A DNA stretch of 64,000 nt from Whitmania pigra (taxonomy: Eukaryota > Annelida > Clitellata > Hirudinida > Haemopidae), in the NCBI GenBank assembly GCA_021613335.1, contig JAJTWR010000419.1, forward strand, positions 140,001-204,000, read 5' to 3'. The first letter of the stretch is position 1, and each line of letters starts with the position of its first letter. Under the pieces are notes generated by a model that was not told the DNA's origin, did no database searches, and saw nothing but the letters and a program-made list of their open reading frames with translations. Below are positions 11,358 to 22,474 of the stretch, in pieces. A program made the translations under genes and the position numbers.

Positions 11358-12029
11358 AAGTAGATGTCGACCGTGGATGCCTTGATGTCTTTACATAAAG
11401 AGCACATATTTTTTGCTTGTGACTTTGTTTTGCTTGATAATAAAATTGTGTCAAACCTCTATTAATACCCACAGTTTCACCGATTTTTTAAATATTCATA
11501 TTATATTTTGCGCCTTGTTTATTATATTTTGATTTGTTATTAGAGTGTACTGCACGTATATACTAACGATCAAGCACCTAGTAACCGTCAAAGTAATCAC
11601 GATTGAGCCTTTTTAAAATACTTCACAATAGCCAGCGAGAAGTTTACCCTATAGTAGCATAATTTAAGACTCCTGAATATCAACATCGCATTGTTTAGGT
11701 CTCCGCTATAAATTATAGTCCAATGTTGTGCTCATTGCTTCATTCCTTACTTTCCTCTTTGCAAATTATTGCACATTTGCTAAAAATAATAGGTTATATT
11801 TCTTCAGCAACCGTGTTATTCACTGCTCCCATAAATTTTCAGCTCCACAACCATGCCGCTTTTTTATAATTTGTAGTTGTAACCTTAAGCATCTTTTAAT
11901 TAGATGATTTAATTCATCTTCGTTCTTTGTATGACTTTATTTTCTTATTTAATTCTTGGCTTCACCAAATTGGTGTTAGTGGTCAATGACAACCAATTTG
12001 TTGAAAAAAATGGAAATAAGAAGCTTTAG
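11358..12029. other. 3' flank and AT-rich spacer
   Basis: Begins with the 3' UTR of copy 1 (AATAAA near 11440). The rest is A/T-rich without recognisable genes. Confidence 0.5.
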
Positions 12030-12495
12030 ATTAACATAATATAATAATTATTTATAATAGTTAAGAAGACCGGGATCTTGGTAATAACCACTCTTTTTAA
12101 TACCAATAACCAAATATATTTAGGCTTATCTTAAATTTATCTATGTATCAGCATGGGTGGTTTATTACCTTAGCTAGTTTATTTCATAAGAAAACCATCC
12201 TTGCGTCGAAATATTTATTTTTTAAAATTCTCAAAGATTTCTTATATACAATTAACTCTAGTAGAAGCACTTGTCGTGGCTTCGAAAAAATGCTTAGGCA
12301 AAAGGCCTTCCCTTTCCGATAAGATTTTGAATTCCTCGAAGAAGTCGTCTCTACTTATCTTTCCAGAGTAGTTATCTTGCATCTACTTAATCTTTCCTCG
12401 TAACTCAGCTTTCCAAATCCTTTTATAATTCTGATTACCATTCTTTGTACTTCTTCCAACACTCCTACATCCTTTCTCAAATTCCAACGTTGTAT
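12030..12495 (-). mobile_element. L2/CR1-like LINE 3' fragment, inverted copy
   Basis: The reverse complement aligns along its length with 13150-13610: the GKLSYEERL-type region, the FEATKSV region and the 3' tail (ttcttaactattataaataa). The frame is broken and the element is 5'-truncated. It faces the plus-strand copy at 12850, making an inverted pair with about 370 bases between. Confidence 0.75.
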
Positions 12496-12849
12496 AGAAA
12501 ATGTATGATAGGTATATAGATATATTTACGTCCGTTAAACCATCGAGTATAAGGGAAATTAAATAAAATTAATAATCTCAATTTATAAGTTTAGTAATGA
12601 TCGTTTAACTTTCATGGCAAAGAGGAAGAATAAGTATGTTACGTTAAATAGATGTTTTAAATGTTTTGCCGTAATTTAAACAAATATTCTAATGCTTGTG
12701 ATTGTTGACCAATCAAACGCCAACTCGTAATTCATTCGGAGGCGACTTTTGGCTAAAACAACATCCCTACCCATATCTCTAATTCTTACCCTATATCATA
12801 ACCCTGGTAGGCAAGACTTACAAGATTGCAATTCTTCCTGTACATAGCT

Positions 12850-13610
12850 TTTGCAAATAACTTCACGTGGTACCAACTCGTACTATTCGCAAAAACACGA
12901 AAGTCGAATATGCATTTGGAGGAAGCATTCTGAAGCAGTCAAATCAGGAAAGAGATCTGGGGGTAATAATGCAGAACAATGGAAAAGCATCTCTACAGTG
13001 CATGGAAGTTGCTAAAAAAGCAAACAGAGTACTTGGAATGATAAAAAGAACAGTAGTAAGCAGGAACAAGGATGTAATACTGAGATTGTATAAGGCATTA
13101 GTAAGGCCACACCTTGAGTACTGTGTGCAAGTATGGAACCCTCATTTGAGGAAGGATGTAGAGATGTTGGAAAGAGTACAAAGAAGGGCAACCAGGATGA
13201 TAGATGGTTTTGGAAAGCTTAGTTACGAGGAAAGATTAAATAGATGTAAATTAACGACTCTGGAAAAGAGAAGAAATAGAGGGGACCTCATCGAGGCATT
13301 CAAAATTTTATCGGGAAGGGAAGGCCTTTTGCCTGAACAGTTTTTCGAAGCCACAAAAAGTGTTTCTACTAGAGGGCACGATTGTAAATTATACAGGAAG
13401 GCTTCGGGAAACTTGAAAAACAATTATTTCAGTTCAAGGGTGGTTTCCTTATGGAATAAACTAGATAAGGAAACCATCCATGCTGACACAATAGATAAAT
13501 TCAAAATTTATTTAAGTAAATTCGGATATTAGGACTAAAAAGAGTGGTTATTACACAGATCCAGGTCTTCTTAACCACTATAAATAATTGTTATGTTATA
13601 TTATGTTATT
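12850..13610 (+). mobile_element. L2/CR1-like LINE 3' fragment with reverse-transcriptase tail
   Basis: A 221-codon frame (12867-13532) encodes the C-terminal part of a non-LTR retrotransposon polyprotein. Typical motifs are ERDLGVIM, KANRVLGMIKR, LYKALVRPHLEYC, WNPHLRKDVE, LERVQRRATRMI, LTTLEKRRNRGDLIE and FFSRVVSLWNKL-like FSSRVVSLWNKL. The endonuclease and RT catalytic core are missing (5' truncation), so it is not autonomous. The 3' tail to about 13610 is shared with the inverted copy at 12030. Confidence 0.88.
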
Positions 13611-14026
13611 CAGATACTTAGATCTAGAATTAAAACATCACCGATAGTTTTATGTTTATCTCAATTTCATAAACCTGACTACTAACATTATTATTGTAAA
13701 ATATTTATCTTATATATATTAACATTTATTATTATATCTTAATATATTAACGACACCAACACAAACTATTTAAGAAAGCAACAGCAAGCTTTGGTAATAT
13801 TTATTTTAGTGTTAGGGAACTTGATTTTTGGAACAAGCGCAAACATTGAAGGTAGAATGATGGATGAATAAAATTACCTTGCAATGTGAAAGGTATTAGG
13901 TTAAGAGGTTAAGGAGAAGTTCATCCAAGATGATGACTTAAGAACCACTGTTAATTCTCAACTCTAAATAAACTTTGCCGCAGTCAGATTGTCGTTAATG
14001 TTTTTGCATTTTTACCACGAGACAAG
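13611..14026. other. AT-rich spacer before SERBP1-like copy 2
   Basis: No gene seen. From about 14027 (gttataaaaaattaata) the sequence becomes the duplicated 5' flank of copy 2, matching about 9948-10121. Confidence 0.5.
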
Positions 14027-14217
14027 CGTTATAAAAAATTAATAAATATTTTTAAAATTATTTTAAAATTTTTTATTTTAAAATTTAATAAATTTTAATT
14101 TTTAACTACAAGATTTTATTGTATTCTTTTTAATGATCTTTGGAATGCTTCCTTAAGAATATCTATGGTGCTGAAAAACAGCCAGTCAAGGCATTTTTAA
14201 TACTTTCGCATTTCGCC

Positions 14218-15453
14218 ATGGATAAAGTCGAGGTTAAGGTAGATGTAAAGAACAGGTTCCTTGCGTTTGAGCAAGAAGGCGATGATGACGTTGCTGGAGA
14301 ACTTCTTGATAAGTTCAATCAGAAGAAGGAAGAGAAAGCACTGAAGAAGGCCATCAAGGCTGCTGCCAAGGAAAAGTCCCGACCCAAGAAGCAAGATATG
14401 ATTGACGTTTCTCCTAAAAGTGGGAAAAGTGGGTCTACCGTGGAAGGGAGCACAACTCTTCAAATTGACGAGAAAAAGAAGAAGAAGAAGAAAAAGAGGG
14501 TAGAGAGTGTCTCTGAGGTGGTCGTTGATGAGCGACCGAGGGAAAAAGTTGTTTATCAAGGAGGCAAAGAGTTTACTAAAAAAACGAACTCAGCCTTTGC
14601 TGCAAAGATGTTAGCTGCGGCAAGAGAAGCTGAACAAAGTGCCAAAAACGACAGACCTTACGGAGGCAGAGAAGGATTTAGGAGAGACCGAGAAAGGTTT
14701 GTTAAACCAGCGCACGAAGCCAACTTTACTGCAAACGATGATGTATCATCAGGCCAATTTGAGGAGATGCCAAAATATGATAGATCTTACAACGCTAGAG
14801 GTGGTTATAGGCAAGGTCTACGAGGTGGATTTAACGATAAAGTTCAACAAGGTTCATTCTCCGAAAATGCTGTTGTCGCTGAAGGGTCTTCTTCAAGCAA
14901 TGTTGAAGAAAATTACAGGAATAGTAGGCCTTACAGGGGCAGAGGAAGTTTTAATCAAGGTAGATATGGATTTAGCAACCAAATTCAAGTCCCTTCTTCA
15001 GAGAACCCTGCTGCTGTCGTCGAGGAGGCTTCATCAAGCCAAATCGGACAAAAGTCAAGAGTTGACAGACCTTACAGGGGTAGGGCAGGATATAGAAGAG
15101 ATAGAGAAGAGTTTGATAGACAAACGTCTGAACCAGAGGTGAAGCAGTACACATTGGATGAGTGGAAGCAAATGCAGGCCGAGATCCGAAACAAGTCTTC
15201 ACTGAATGTGACTAAAGTCAATGAAGGTGCCAAAAAGAATGAAACAGAGGAAAAGGTTAAGGTGAAAAAGGTCGTAAAGAAGGAGGATAGCAAGTCCGAT
15301 ATTCAGATCAAATTCGGAACAGCCAGCTACGGCAGAAGAAGAGGCAGAGGTGGGAATGACAGAAGAGACTTCAGGGATGAAAGTGGAGCTCCCAGAGTTT
15401 TTGCAGAGGCTCCAAATGTCTCGGACAATTCTGCTTTCCCCCGTCTCAAGTAA
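14218..15453 (+). CDS. SERBP1/HABP4-like RNA-binding protein, copy 2
   Basis: Second intronless 411-aa copy, with the same features as the gene at 10122: conserved N-terminal VKNRF region, poly-Lys, RPYRGR repeats, DEWK motif, RGG box and AFPRLK end. The frame is open 26 codons further upstream to 14140, because the TGA that blocks copy 1 reads TTA here. Homology and the copy-1 stop favour the Met at 14218. About 170-190 bases of 5' flank are also shared, whereas the 3' sequences diverge right after the stop codon. An intact frame with very few changes implies a recent duplication or gene conversion. AATAAA lies at about 15538. Confidence 0.9.
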   Translation: MDKVEVKVDVKNRFLAFEQEGDDDVAGELLDKFNQKKEEKALKKAIKAAAKEKSRPKKQDMIDVSPKSGKSGSTVEGSTTLQIDEKKKKKKKKRVESVSEVVVDERPREKVVYQGGKEFTKKTNSAFAAKMLAAAREAEQSAKNDRPYGGREGFRRDRERFVKPAHEANFTANDDVSSGQFEEMPKYDRSYNARGGYRQGLRGGFNDKVQQGSFSENAVVAEGSSSSNVEENYRNSRPYRGRGSFNQGRYGFSNQIQVPSSENPAAVVEEASSSQIGQKSRVDRPYRGRAGYRRDREEFDRQTSEPEVKQYTLDEWKQMQAEIRNKSSLNVTKVNEGAKKNETEEKVKVKKVVKKEDSKSDIQIKFGTASYGRRRGRGGNDRRDFRDESGAPRVFAEAPNVSDNSAFPRLK

Positions 15454-18333
15454 AATTACGTTTCTACTACAAATTCCAGTTAGACCTTGACTTAAAGGGG
15501 ATTTACTTTCGTTTGTAATTTTGCTTGTTTTTCTGAAAAATAAAACTTTTCTAGTATTGATCAAACATCTATTTTTCCAGCAATTTACAAATTTACTTCT
15601 TAGTTATTCCCGAGGATGCAGGCTCGCCATGTAAGCCATGATTGTCATGTGTCAGTCAATTTCACCAATTCGACAATGCGGCTGTGTGGTCTATGTCCAG
15701 ACAATCTTTCAGAACATCAACCCACGCTGGTTCTGAAAACCTCCCGCATCGAAATCGTTTTTTGTTTGCATCCTGTTCATAATAGCAAGACATCCTCCTA
15801 ATATGCAATTACTGTATGATAATTTTAATAATAATCGCCGTCAATAATTACATTTCAAAATTGTGACCGACTTGAAAAGAAATGTCTGAGGCAGTTGACA
15901 ATCTCGAATTTCGTAGACTCTGTGGCGACCTAAACCTCTTTCTGATTAAGGGGAGCACAACAGATGCTTAATTTTGTTTACCTCTTAATAAAGGGTTAGG
16001 GCAGAATTTAAAGTTAGGGTTATTATGATGGTTATGGCAAAGAGTTTAAGGGCGGGGTTAAAATTGAGTCTATGTTAATTCGAGGATTATAAAAAGCAAA
16101 AAAAAGTGATAGCTCTATTATTTGTAATGAAAAAAAATAATGCTAGTATTATTTGGTTTAGTATACCTTTTTTTTTTATATCCGACTGAATGTACGGGTA
16201 GACTTGCTAATAATGATTAATAAATATTACTTCTTATGAAAGTGTTAATAATCAAATTAAGTTAAAATATTATGTAAAATCACTGTTATTAAATATAACA
16301 TTATTCAACAAAAACACCATCTCACCGTCAGCTAAATTCTCAAATCTGTTTCATTCGAAAACATGACCCATTTACTGATTTTTGTCCGTTTCTCTGCATC
16401 CGTCCGCCATCTTGCTTGTATTCCTCTGTCTTGACTGCCTAATTTCGTCTCAGATGCGGATGTATCTTTAATGTGCCGATGCTCAGGTCTTGAATTAAGA
16501 CGATAAAGAAGACTTATTATCTGTCGGTTTGAGATTAAAGCATGGATAGGAAATCATCTGCAACATAACAACAGAGCAATTAGTCAGGAGGAGTATTGCA
16601 GTGCAAAGGTTGATGGTTCGATTCCCAAGTGGTGAAGTCACCATTTCGATGCTTATCCTCTTCTTGGTCAATTTAGTTTGATTTTGTTGAGCTACTAAAT
16701 TTGATTAGCTTGTTTAACTTAATAATAATATTATTAAATTCATTTTATATAATATTATAGAAACACTTTAATACGATGCTTAGACGGAAGGAAATATGCA
16801 GAACAGTGCGGCTGTTTTTCAAAATATTTAACATTAATAAATTAAGGTAATAAATTAAAAATTTAATTTCTCGTATTTAATATTAAAACCATTCAAATTA
16901 TCATTCATTGGCTGATCACAATAAAACTTTTTTTTCTCAGTTCTCTGGACGAATATGATCATGAAATATTTGGAAGAATAGAATAGTTAATTATTTAAAA
17001 TAGAATAATTAAATATTTAATCAATAATTTAATAATAATTATTATTATCAATACCATCACATATTATAATAGTTATTTATTATCACTGCAAGAGCATGAG
17101 AAAGAGCAGTTGAGAATGGTATCACACCCGTAGAATAATTATACATATTATTACAGACACCGCAAATATTTTCGAGATATTGCTAATTATTATTGCAATC
17201 AACGTCATAATTACTGACAACATTAATTATGTTATTTTTGGTCTTCTTGGGTGTTTCATCCATTCAAGGACTTAATTGGACAATCGGGAGTCACATTTTG
17301 TCGATGACTACGCCTTGAATTTTATGTCTAAAAATAATCAAGACCATTTGCCTTGAAAGCTCGTTGTTGTTCAGTGAAATCCGTAGAAATTGAGGATTTT
17401 GATCCTCTTAACACGGTGATTATGCAGACTAATATAAGTTTATTTCTTTTCTCAATCAATTCAGCGATTGAATTTAGTTGAATCTTGATAATCGCAGTGC
17501 ACTGAAAAGTCTCTGCCATTCTCGATAAACTTCTGAAATGTGGAAATATTTTTGACCGTGAGACCGCCAATTAACAAACCCACCTTCTGAGAAATACTAG
17601 GCAAGCTTAACGACTCAACATCCTCATAATTCAAGAGTGCATGCATGCGTCCATTCACCTTGGAATGTTCGTCAAGTATTTGGAATGTAAAAACTACTGT
17701 GAATGCAATTTGAATCTTGATGACCCACCAAATGAGAGTGTAGCTACATTAATCGTACTGTACAAGGATATGAAATTAATTGCTTTTGATTCAATTTAAT
17801 GTAAAATATTAAAGAACTCTTCGTAAAAATTTAATAAGTTACGTAAATTAAAACTGGAAGAAATGTTTCAGAAATTTGTTTATTATTCAAGATAATACTT
17901 CAAAAAGTGATTATGCAAAGAATGCAATTGTTAAATTATGGTGAAAATAAAGGCAAAAGCTCGAAGTAAAAAAAATTCAACAACTTTAAACTTAATAAAG
18001 CAACTTTTAATAAATAAACCCAAACTAGCACGTCTACAACATCCCCATGAGAGACTGCAGAACAATTTTTGCAGCAAAGGCACGCGAAGCAGGTTACGTC
18101 ACAGTAGCTCATTATCTTCAATTATTTACAAACGTCACAATTTCAACCTTGGATATCTGCAGACAATGTAATTATCTCCCAAATGAGGGGTATAAAAGCC
18201 CAAGACATCCCTGCAAACACCGTGTAGCCAAGAAGAAAGCCATTGCGAAGTCTATGTAAAATCTATTCGCTTACCAAGCTATAATCTCACACAGATTATA
18301 CCCTAGGGAGTCGCAAGGGTCGATTATTAAAAG
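15454..18333. other. Intergenic region, no gene supported
   Basis: AT-rich. Degenerate gttaggg-type sequence occurs near 15995-16060. A tRNA-like B-box (ggttcgattcc) lies at about 16614, within a probable SINE fragment (16585-16700). Small frames at 17328-17658 (minus) and 17938-18259 (plus, some Cys) carry no recognisable family and overlap in different frames, so I do not call them. Confidence 0.45.
16585..16700 (+). mobile_element. Probable tRNA-derived SINE fragment
   Basis: A B-box-like ggttcgattcccaa is preceded about 40 bases upstream by an A-box-like tagtcaggagga. No convincing cloverleaf. Called as SINE rather than tRNA because of the poor stems. Confidence 0.4.
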
Positions 18334-21101
18334 ATGAATGTTTTTGGAAAACTGTCCTTCTTTGCCAGCCTCCTTGTACTGCTGGTTGTCGTCAGTGATG
18401 CCAAGGAGAAGGTATATAAAGTCGGAAGAGCATTTCCGATGAGATCGCTCGAATACGTGAAGAAGAGATTTAAAGAGATTAATCCCACTTTGGTTGGTGG
18501 TTTCCCTATCGGCAATTTAATCCTAAGTATAAATTTATCCTGTTTGTAAATCCGACTTTTGTTTAATATTATTATTATTATTACATTTACTAGATTAATA
18601 TAATTAAATAATGAATTTAACAAATACTTTCTAATAACCTAATTGGATATTAATCACTCCGGGTGATTCAATGGTTTAATATGACTTTAAAGACTAATCG
18701 TTTTTCAGCTTTTCATTGTTTAAAAGCAATTGCATACCAACCGCTAAATTCCTGAACACATTAAAATCAAATCATTAATGAATAGAGTTCTTTTTTCTCT
18801 CTGGAAGATAATTCGTCTTAAATAAATTTAATTCGAACTGTCGAACACAAAACAAATATCGACCCATAGTGTCAATCTCACAAAAAAACAAACTTTTAAG
18901 GCATGGGACAACTTGAACTATCTGGAGAAGATGGCTGCCGAATATGCTTCCTGCAAATACGAACAGGGCCTAATCGAGGGTTACTCGTTGATCCCAACCA
19001 ACCAGAGCTACATAGCTTTTGTCGAATACGAACAACTCGAAGGCAACACTGTCACCTTCGTCATCAAGAACCTGGCTCCAATTGTGGACAAATGGGTTGA
19101 AAAAAGAAGATTTAACAGCCAGGTTGGTCATACTGAAGACTTTGGGCAATGATTGGCGGAATAAGGATTGCTAATTGGATTGATAATATTAACGTAAACG
19201 ATGTTATTCCTAACGATTAGCGTTACCGCTAGATCAACCAAATCGACATGTAATACTAACAGTAATAATAAATAGTCTAAACTTTCTCACTTTTAAGAAT
19301 TATTAAATAGCTATTAATGAGTTAATTTTCACAACGAATGACATTCTTGCATCAGATAGAGAATGCACGAAAGTTTGCCTGCAGTGTCAATCCTGGTTGC
19401 GGATACTACGAGAAGCGTATGGGAGTCAGCTGCGTGTTCAGTCCTTCAAGGTGAGATCCATTGGCTAATCCACTCGATCATCGGGGAACCGGTTAAGGAT
19501 TATCTGACAATTGTAACTAGGTTTCATTGTAGTAGTTATAGATTTAATTACATAACTGACTGATTGGGACGAGGTTCCCATAACACGGTTGTAATCCTGG
19601 TTGGGGTCATTAGCTAACCGAATAGCTTTCAGAAATCAATTTCTACTCGTCCTGTTATAGTTTTAGATTAGTCGTTTTAAAGAATAATATTTAACTTTTA
19701 TTTTTTTCAGCGAAATCTTAGAAGATGAACCTGAGCCAACAGAAGCACCTAATTTCAACATTGAAGGTCAGTCAAACCTCTAGTAAAACTTGGTTAATTT
19801 TTCTGAGCCGTAACTTATGGAAAGATACAACAATAAAGAGTTGCAGAAATACTTGCGAGAATTTGACTTCTTAATATAGTTTTAAGTACTAAGACTTTAT
19901 CAAATGAAATATTTTAATATTCTTTAAAAATCATTTTTATAAAATCATGCTGCTGTTCTTATTTCAGTCCCATCCAGTCCTGAGGCCCTGCCAGACGAAG
20001 GCTATGATCTGATCAAAGAATTTTCCCGCTCTGTAAGATAATTATGATCTTAATAATTTCAGTTAATTATTTTTAGATAATTAGCTTCTGGAATAATTAT
20101 TTCTAGAAATGTTTGATATTGTTTTAATTAACATTCCTATCCGCAATTATTGAACGGATGACAAGAATAGAAACATAAGAAATAAAAAAGGATAAAAGCT
20201 ACAATAATGTCAAAAGATCCGGCTGATAGTTTAAAGGTCGAATTTCAAAAACTCTGACAAAGTTTAGCGAATTCTCTCACTCCTTGAAAGCCTTAGTTTT
20301 AGTAAAAGCTTGCAAAAGAAATTTTTAGTTATACGACCAAGCGCCTTAAAATGTAAAATTTCTTAAGTATGAATCTGCATAAAAGCAGCCATTTTATTTG
20401 CAATGGTTCACTTTGCAATTGCTATTACACAATAAATGGTTACAGTTACATCAATAACCATTTCATCTATTCCAGGGAGCCACAAGGCACGAATTTCTCG
20501 AGAATCTGTCACTCTTGGAAACAAGTTGCGATATGCTGGTAGGAGATTCGTGGCCCTTCAACACGGCAAATAAGGTCATCAAAGACATTGGCATTACCAT
20601 CGGAGGATTCTTCGGCAGGGTTCAGGTCAGAAAAAATGAGCAAACCATGGATGCAATCAATAGACTTCTTTCCGACCTGCATCGTGCCAACACGCCTTTT
20701 GTGAGACATTCCTATTGTTTATCGTTAATGTTTCCGAATCTTGTATATCTTGAAACAAATGCCTTTCTGGGCTTAGAAGCTTTTGACAATTTTGTCCATT
20801 TATTGACAGTCGAAGAACATGAAGATTGGCTGCTCCATAATCAAGGATTGTCCAAAACAAGTCGGCAGTGAACGCCAACTCTGGGTTGCTCTGTCCTGTG
20901 TTTATCACGAGCAGTTAGTGGACAATTATTGATTCGTTGAATAAATTATTGTTTGGTCAAATTAACTACTGATTGGTTGAATAAATTATTAATATAAATA
21001 AATAATAATATTAACATTAATTATAATGTTAAACCCGAATTTAATTTCATTACTTTCAGGGGCAAGTACTGCTTGTGAGCTTGCGTGGAAACGATGCCTA
21101 A
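18334..21101 (+). CDS. Secreted seven-exon protein, weakly CAP/SCP-like
   Basis: Exons: 18334 to about 18525; 18901-19122; 19356-19450; 19711-19766; 19968-20032; 20476-20700; 21060-21101. Junctions for exons 2-7 are GT-AG and in phase, ending in TAA; total about 298 aa. A signal peptide (MNVFGKLSFFASLLVLLVVVSDA) opens exon 1. Exon 2 (AWDNLNYLEKMAAEYASC) and exon 3 (ARKFACSVNPGCGYYEK then VSCVF) recall CAP/SCP domains: a WD-x-L core, then a Cys-rich carboxyl segment. I do not see the canonical His/Glu set, so this is tentative. The exon 1 to 2 junction is unresolved: the best donor (aa|gtataa at 18527) would shift frame by one, while a donor at 18493 (ttg|gttggt) keeps frame. Exons 4-5 encode an acidic Pro/Glu linker. 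Exon 6 (ETSCDMLVGDSWPF) is unrecognised. Confidence 0.65.
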
Positions 21102-21536
21102 AGATTTGGACTGACAAAAAATTATGCTTCGTCATCATTTTGTTTGCCGCTTGAAATTTTTTAAAAGACTTTTCCCTTCGGAAGAAATGATCTTGAATGG
21201 ATGAATGACAGAGAACTAAAAATGGCTAGCCACTTTGACTTCGCACGCGCAGATATTTGTTTGGGTTTATATAGTTTTTTTTTTTTTTTTATAAAAGAAC
21301 AGAATCTCACGTTGACCATGCGGTTATAATAGATCGGATTTAATGCATTAAATTGACAATTAAAATTGAATTAAAAGTTTCATTTCAAGACAATTTCACT
21401 TGGTTAACATTTTTTCAATAAATTGTTTCTTCTTACTGCATTGTGTAATAAATTATCAAATAGTGTGTGATAAGCATTTTATTTAAAGTTAACGTTTATA
21501 TCTCCCGTTTAATGTTATAATTAAAATGTAAATGTT

Positions 21537-21538
21537 AA

Positions 21539-21614
<76 letters not shown>
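21537..21614. repeat. (ATT)n microsatellite
   Basis: About 26 uninterrupted TTA/ATT units. Confidence 0.97.
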
Positions 21615-21619
<5 letters not shown>

Positions 21620-22416
21620 TTTAAGTGATTGCTTTTATCTGTTGAATGTTTAAAAAAATGAAACTTGCAAATGTAATAATAAAAAACCGCTGAACAGATA
21701 TTATTATTAAGACTGTAATTTTATCAATAACCTACCTGTTTAAAAAGAACAAAAGCAGGCTATTTCTGGGAGAATGTTTAGTTATAGAAACAGTGTGAGT
21801 GGCTAACATTTGAAATCATGAAGGAGAGGCGCGAAAGCCTTAACCAAACAGCTACATAACCGCTCGAAAGTTTATGTTGTGACTACATTTGAACACGTGA
21901 AACTATCAACCCAAATAAAATTTATTTCAACGCATTATAGGTCAAAATGCTCATTATTATAACCCGCAGTAGATAACCAGACAAATACTAACTACCAACT
22001 ACCTAATGCACACTCGAACTAAATAACTCGAACTAGAACTATTTTATTGAAACAACTGCTGTTTCTACCTGCATTCCAGAAGATCAGGTGTTGATGTGTA
22101 ATATAATATAATTATACAATTTTATAATTATAATTATATAATAATAATATAATAATTATACAATGTTACAATTATATTATTTTATAATTATAATTATACA
22201 ATAATAATAATATTATAATTATACAATTTTATAATTATATTATCCATACACAATACTCATGCAATGAAACATAATTAATAAAGATAGCACAGACAGCAGC
22301 AATTGTGAACATTTTTACGACCTTACAAAGTTTGGATAATAAAAAAAACGATCAAATTCTCATTAAATTCACATTAGGATTCACATTAGCGTAACAATAT
22401 CTTTAGAATTCGAAGC

Positions 22417-22423
22417 TATAAAA
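22417..22423 (+). promoter_or_regulatory. TATA-like box of array copy A
   Basis: TATAAAA lies 52 bases before the copy A start codon. The aligned position upstream of copies B and E reads tctaaaa, so the box is not strictly conserved. Position fits a core promoter; no other proof. Confidence 0.35.
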
Positions 22424-22474
22424 CTGAATTTTTGCTAATTTGAAACAGTTCACATTAAGCAAATTCTATGTAAA

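Larger units (their letters stand above)
21102..22474. other. Spacer with microsatellites before the PAN-ILEI array
   Basis: No gene seen. Contains the (ATT)n run at 21537-21614 and a TATAATTATA-rich tract near 22095-22245. The last ~60 bases are the presumed promoter of array copy A. Confidence 0.5.

Noticed and set aside
18047..18259. 70-codon plus frame with several Cys and basic C-terminus
   Set aside because: Overlaps another frame of similar size in a different phase, with no signal peptide and no family; too short to support.
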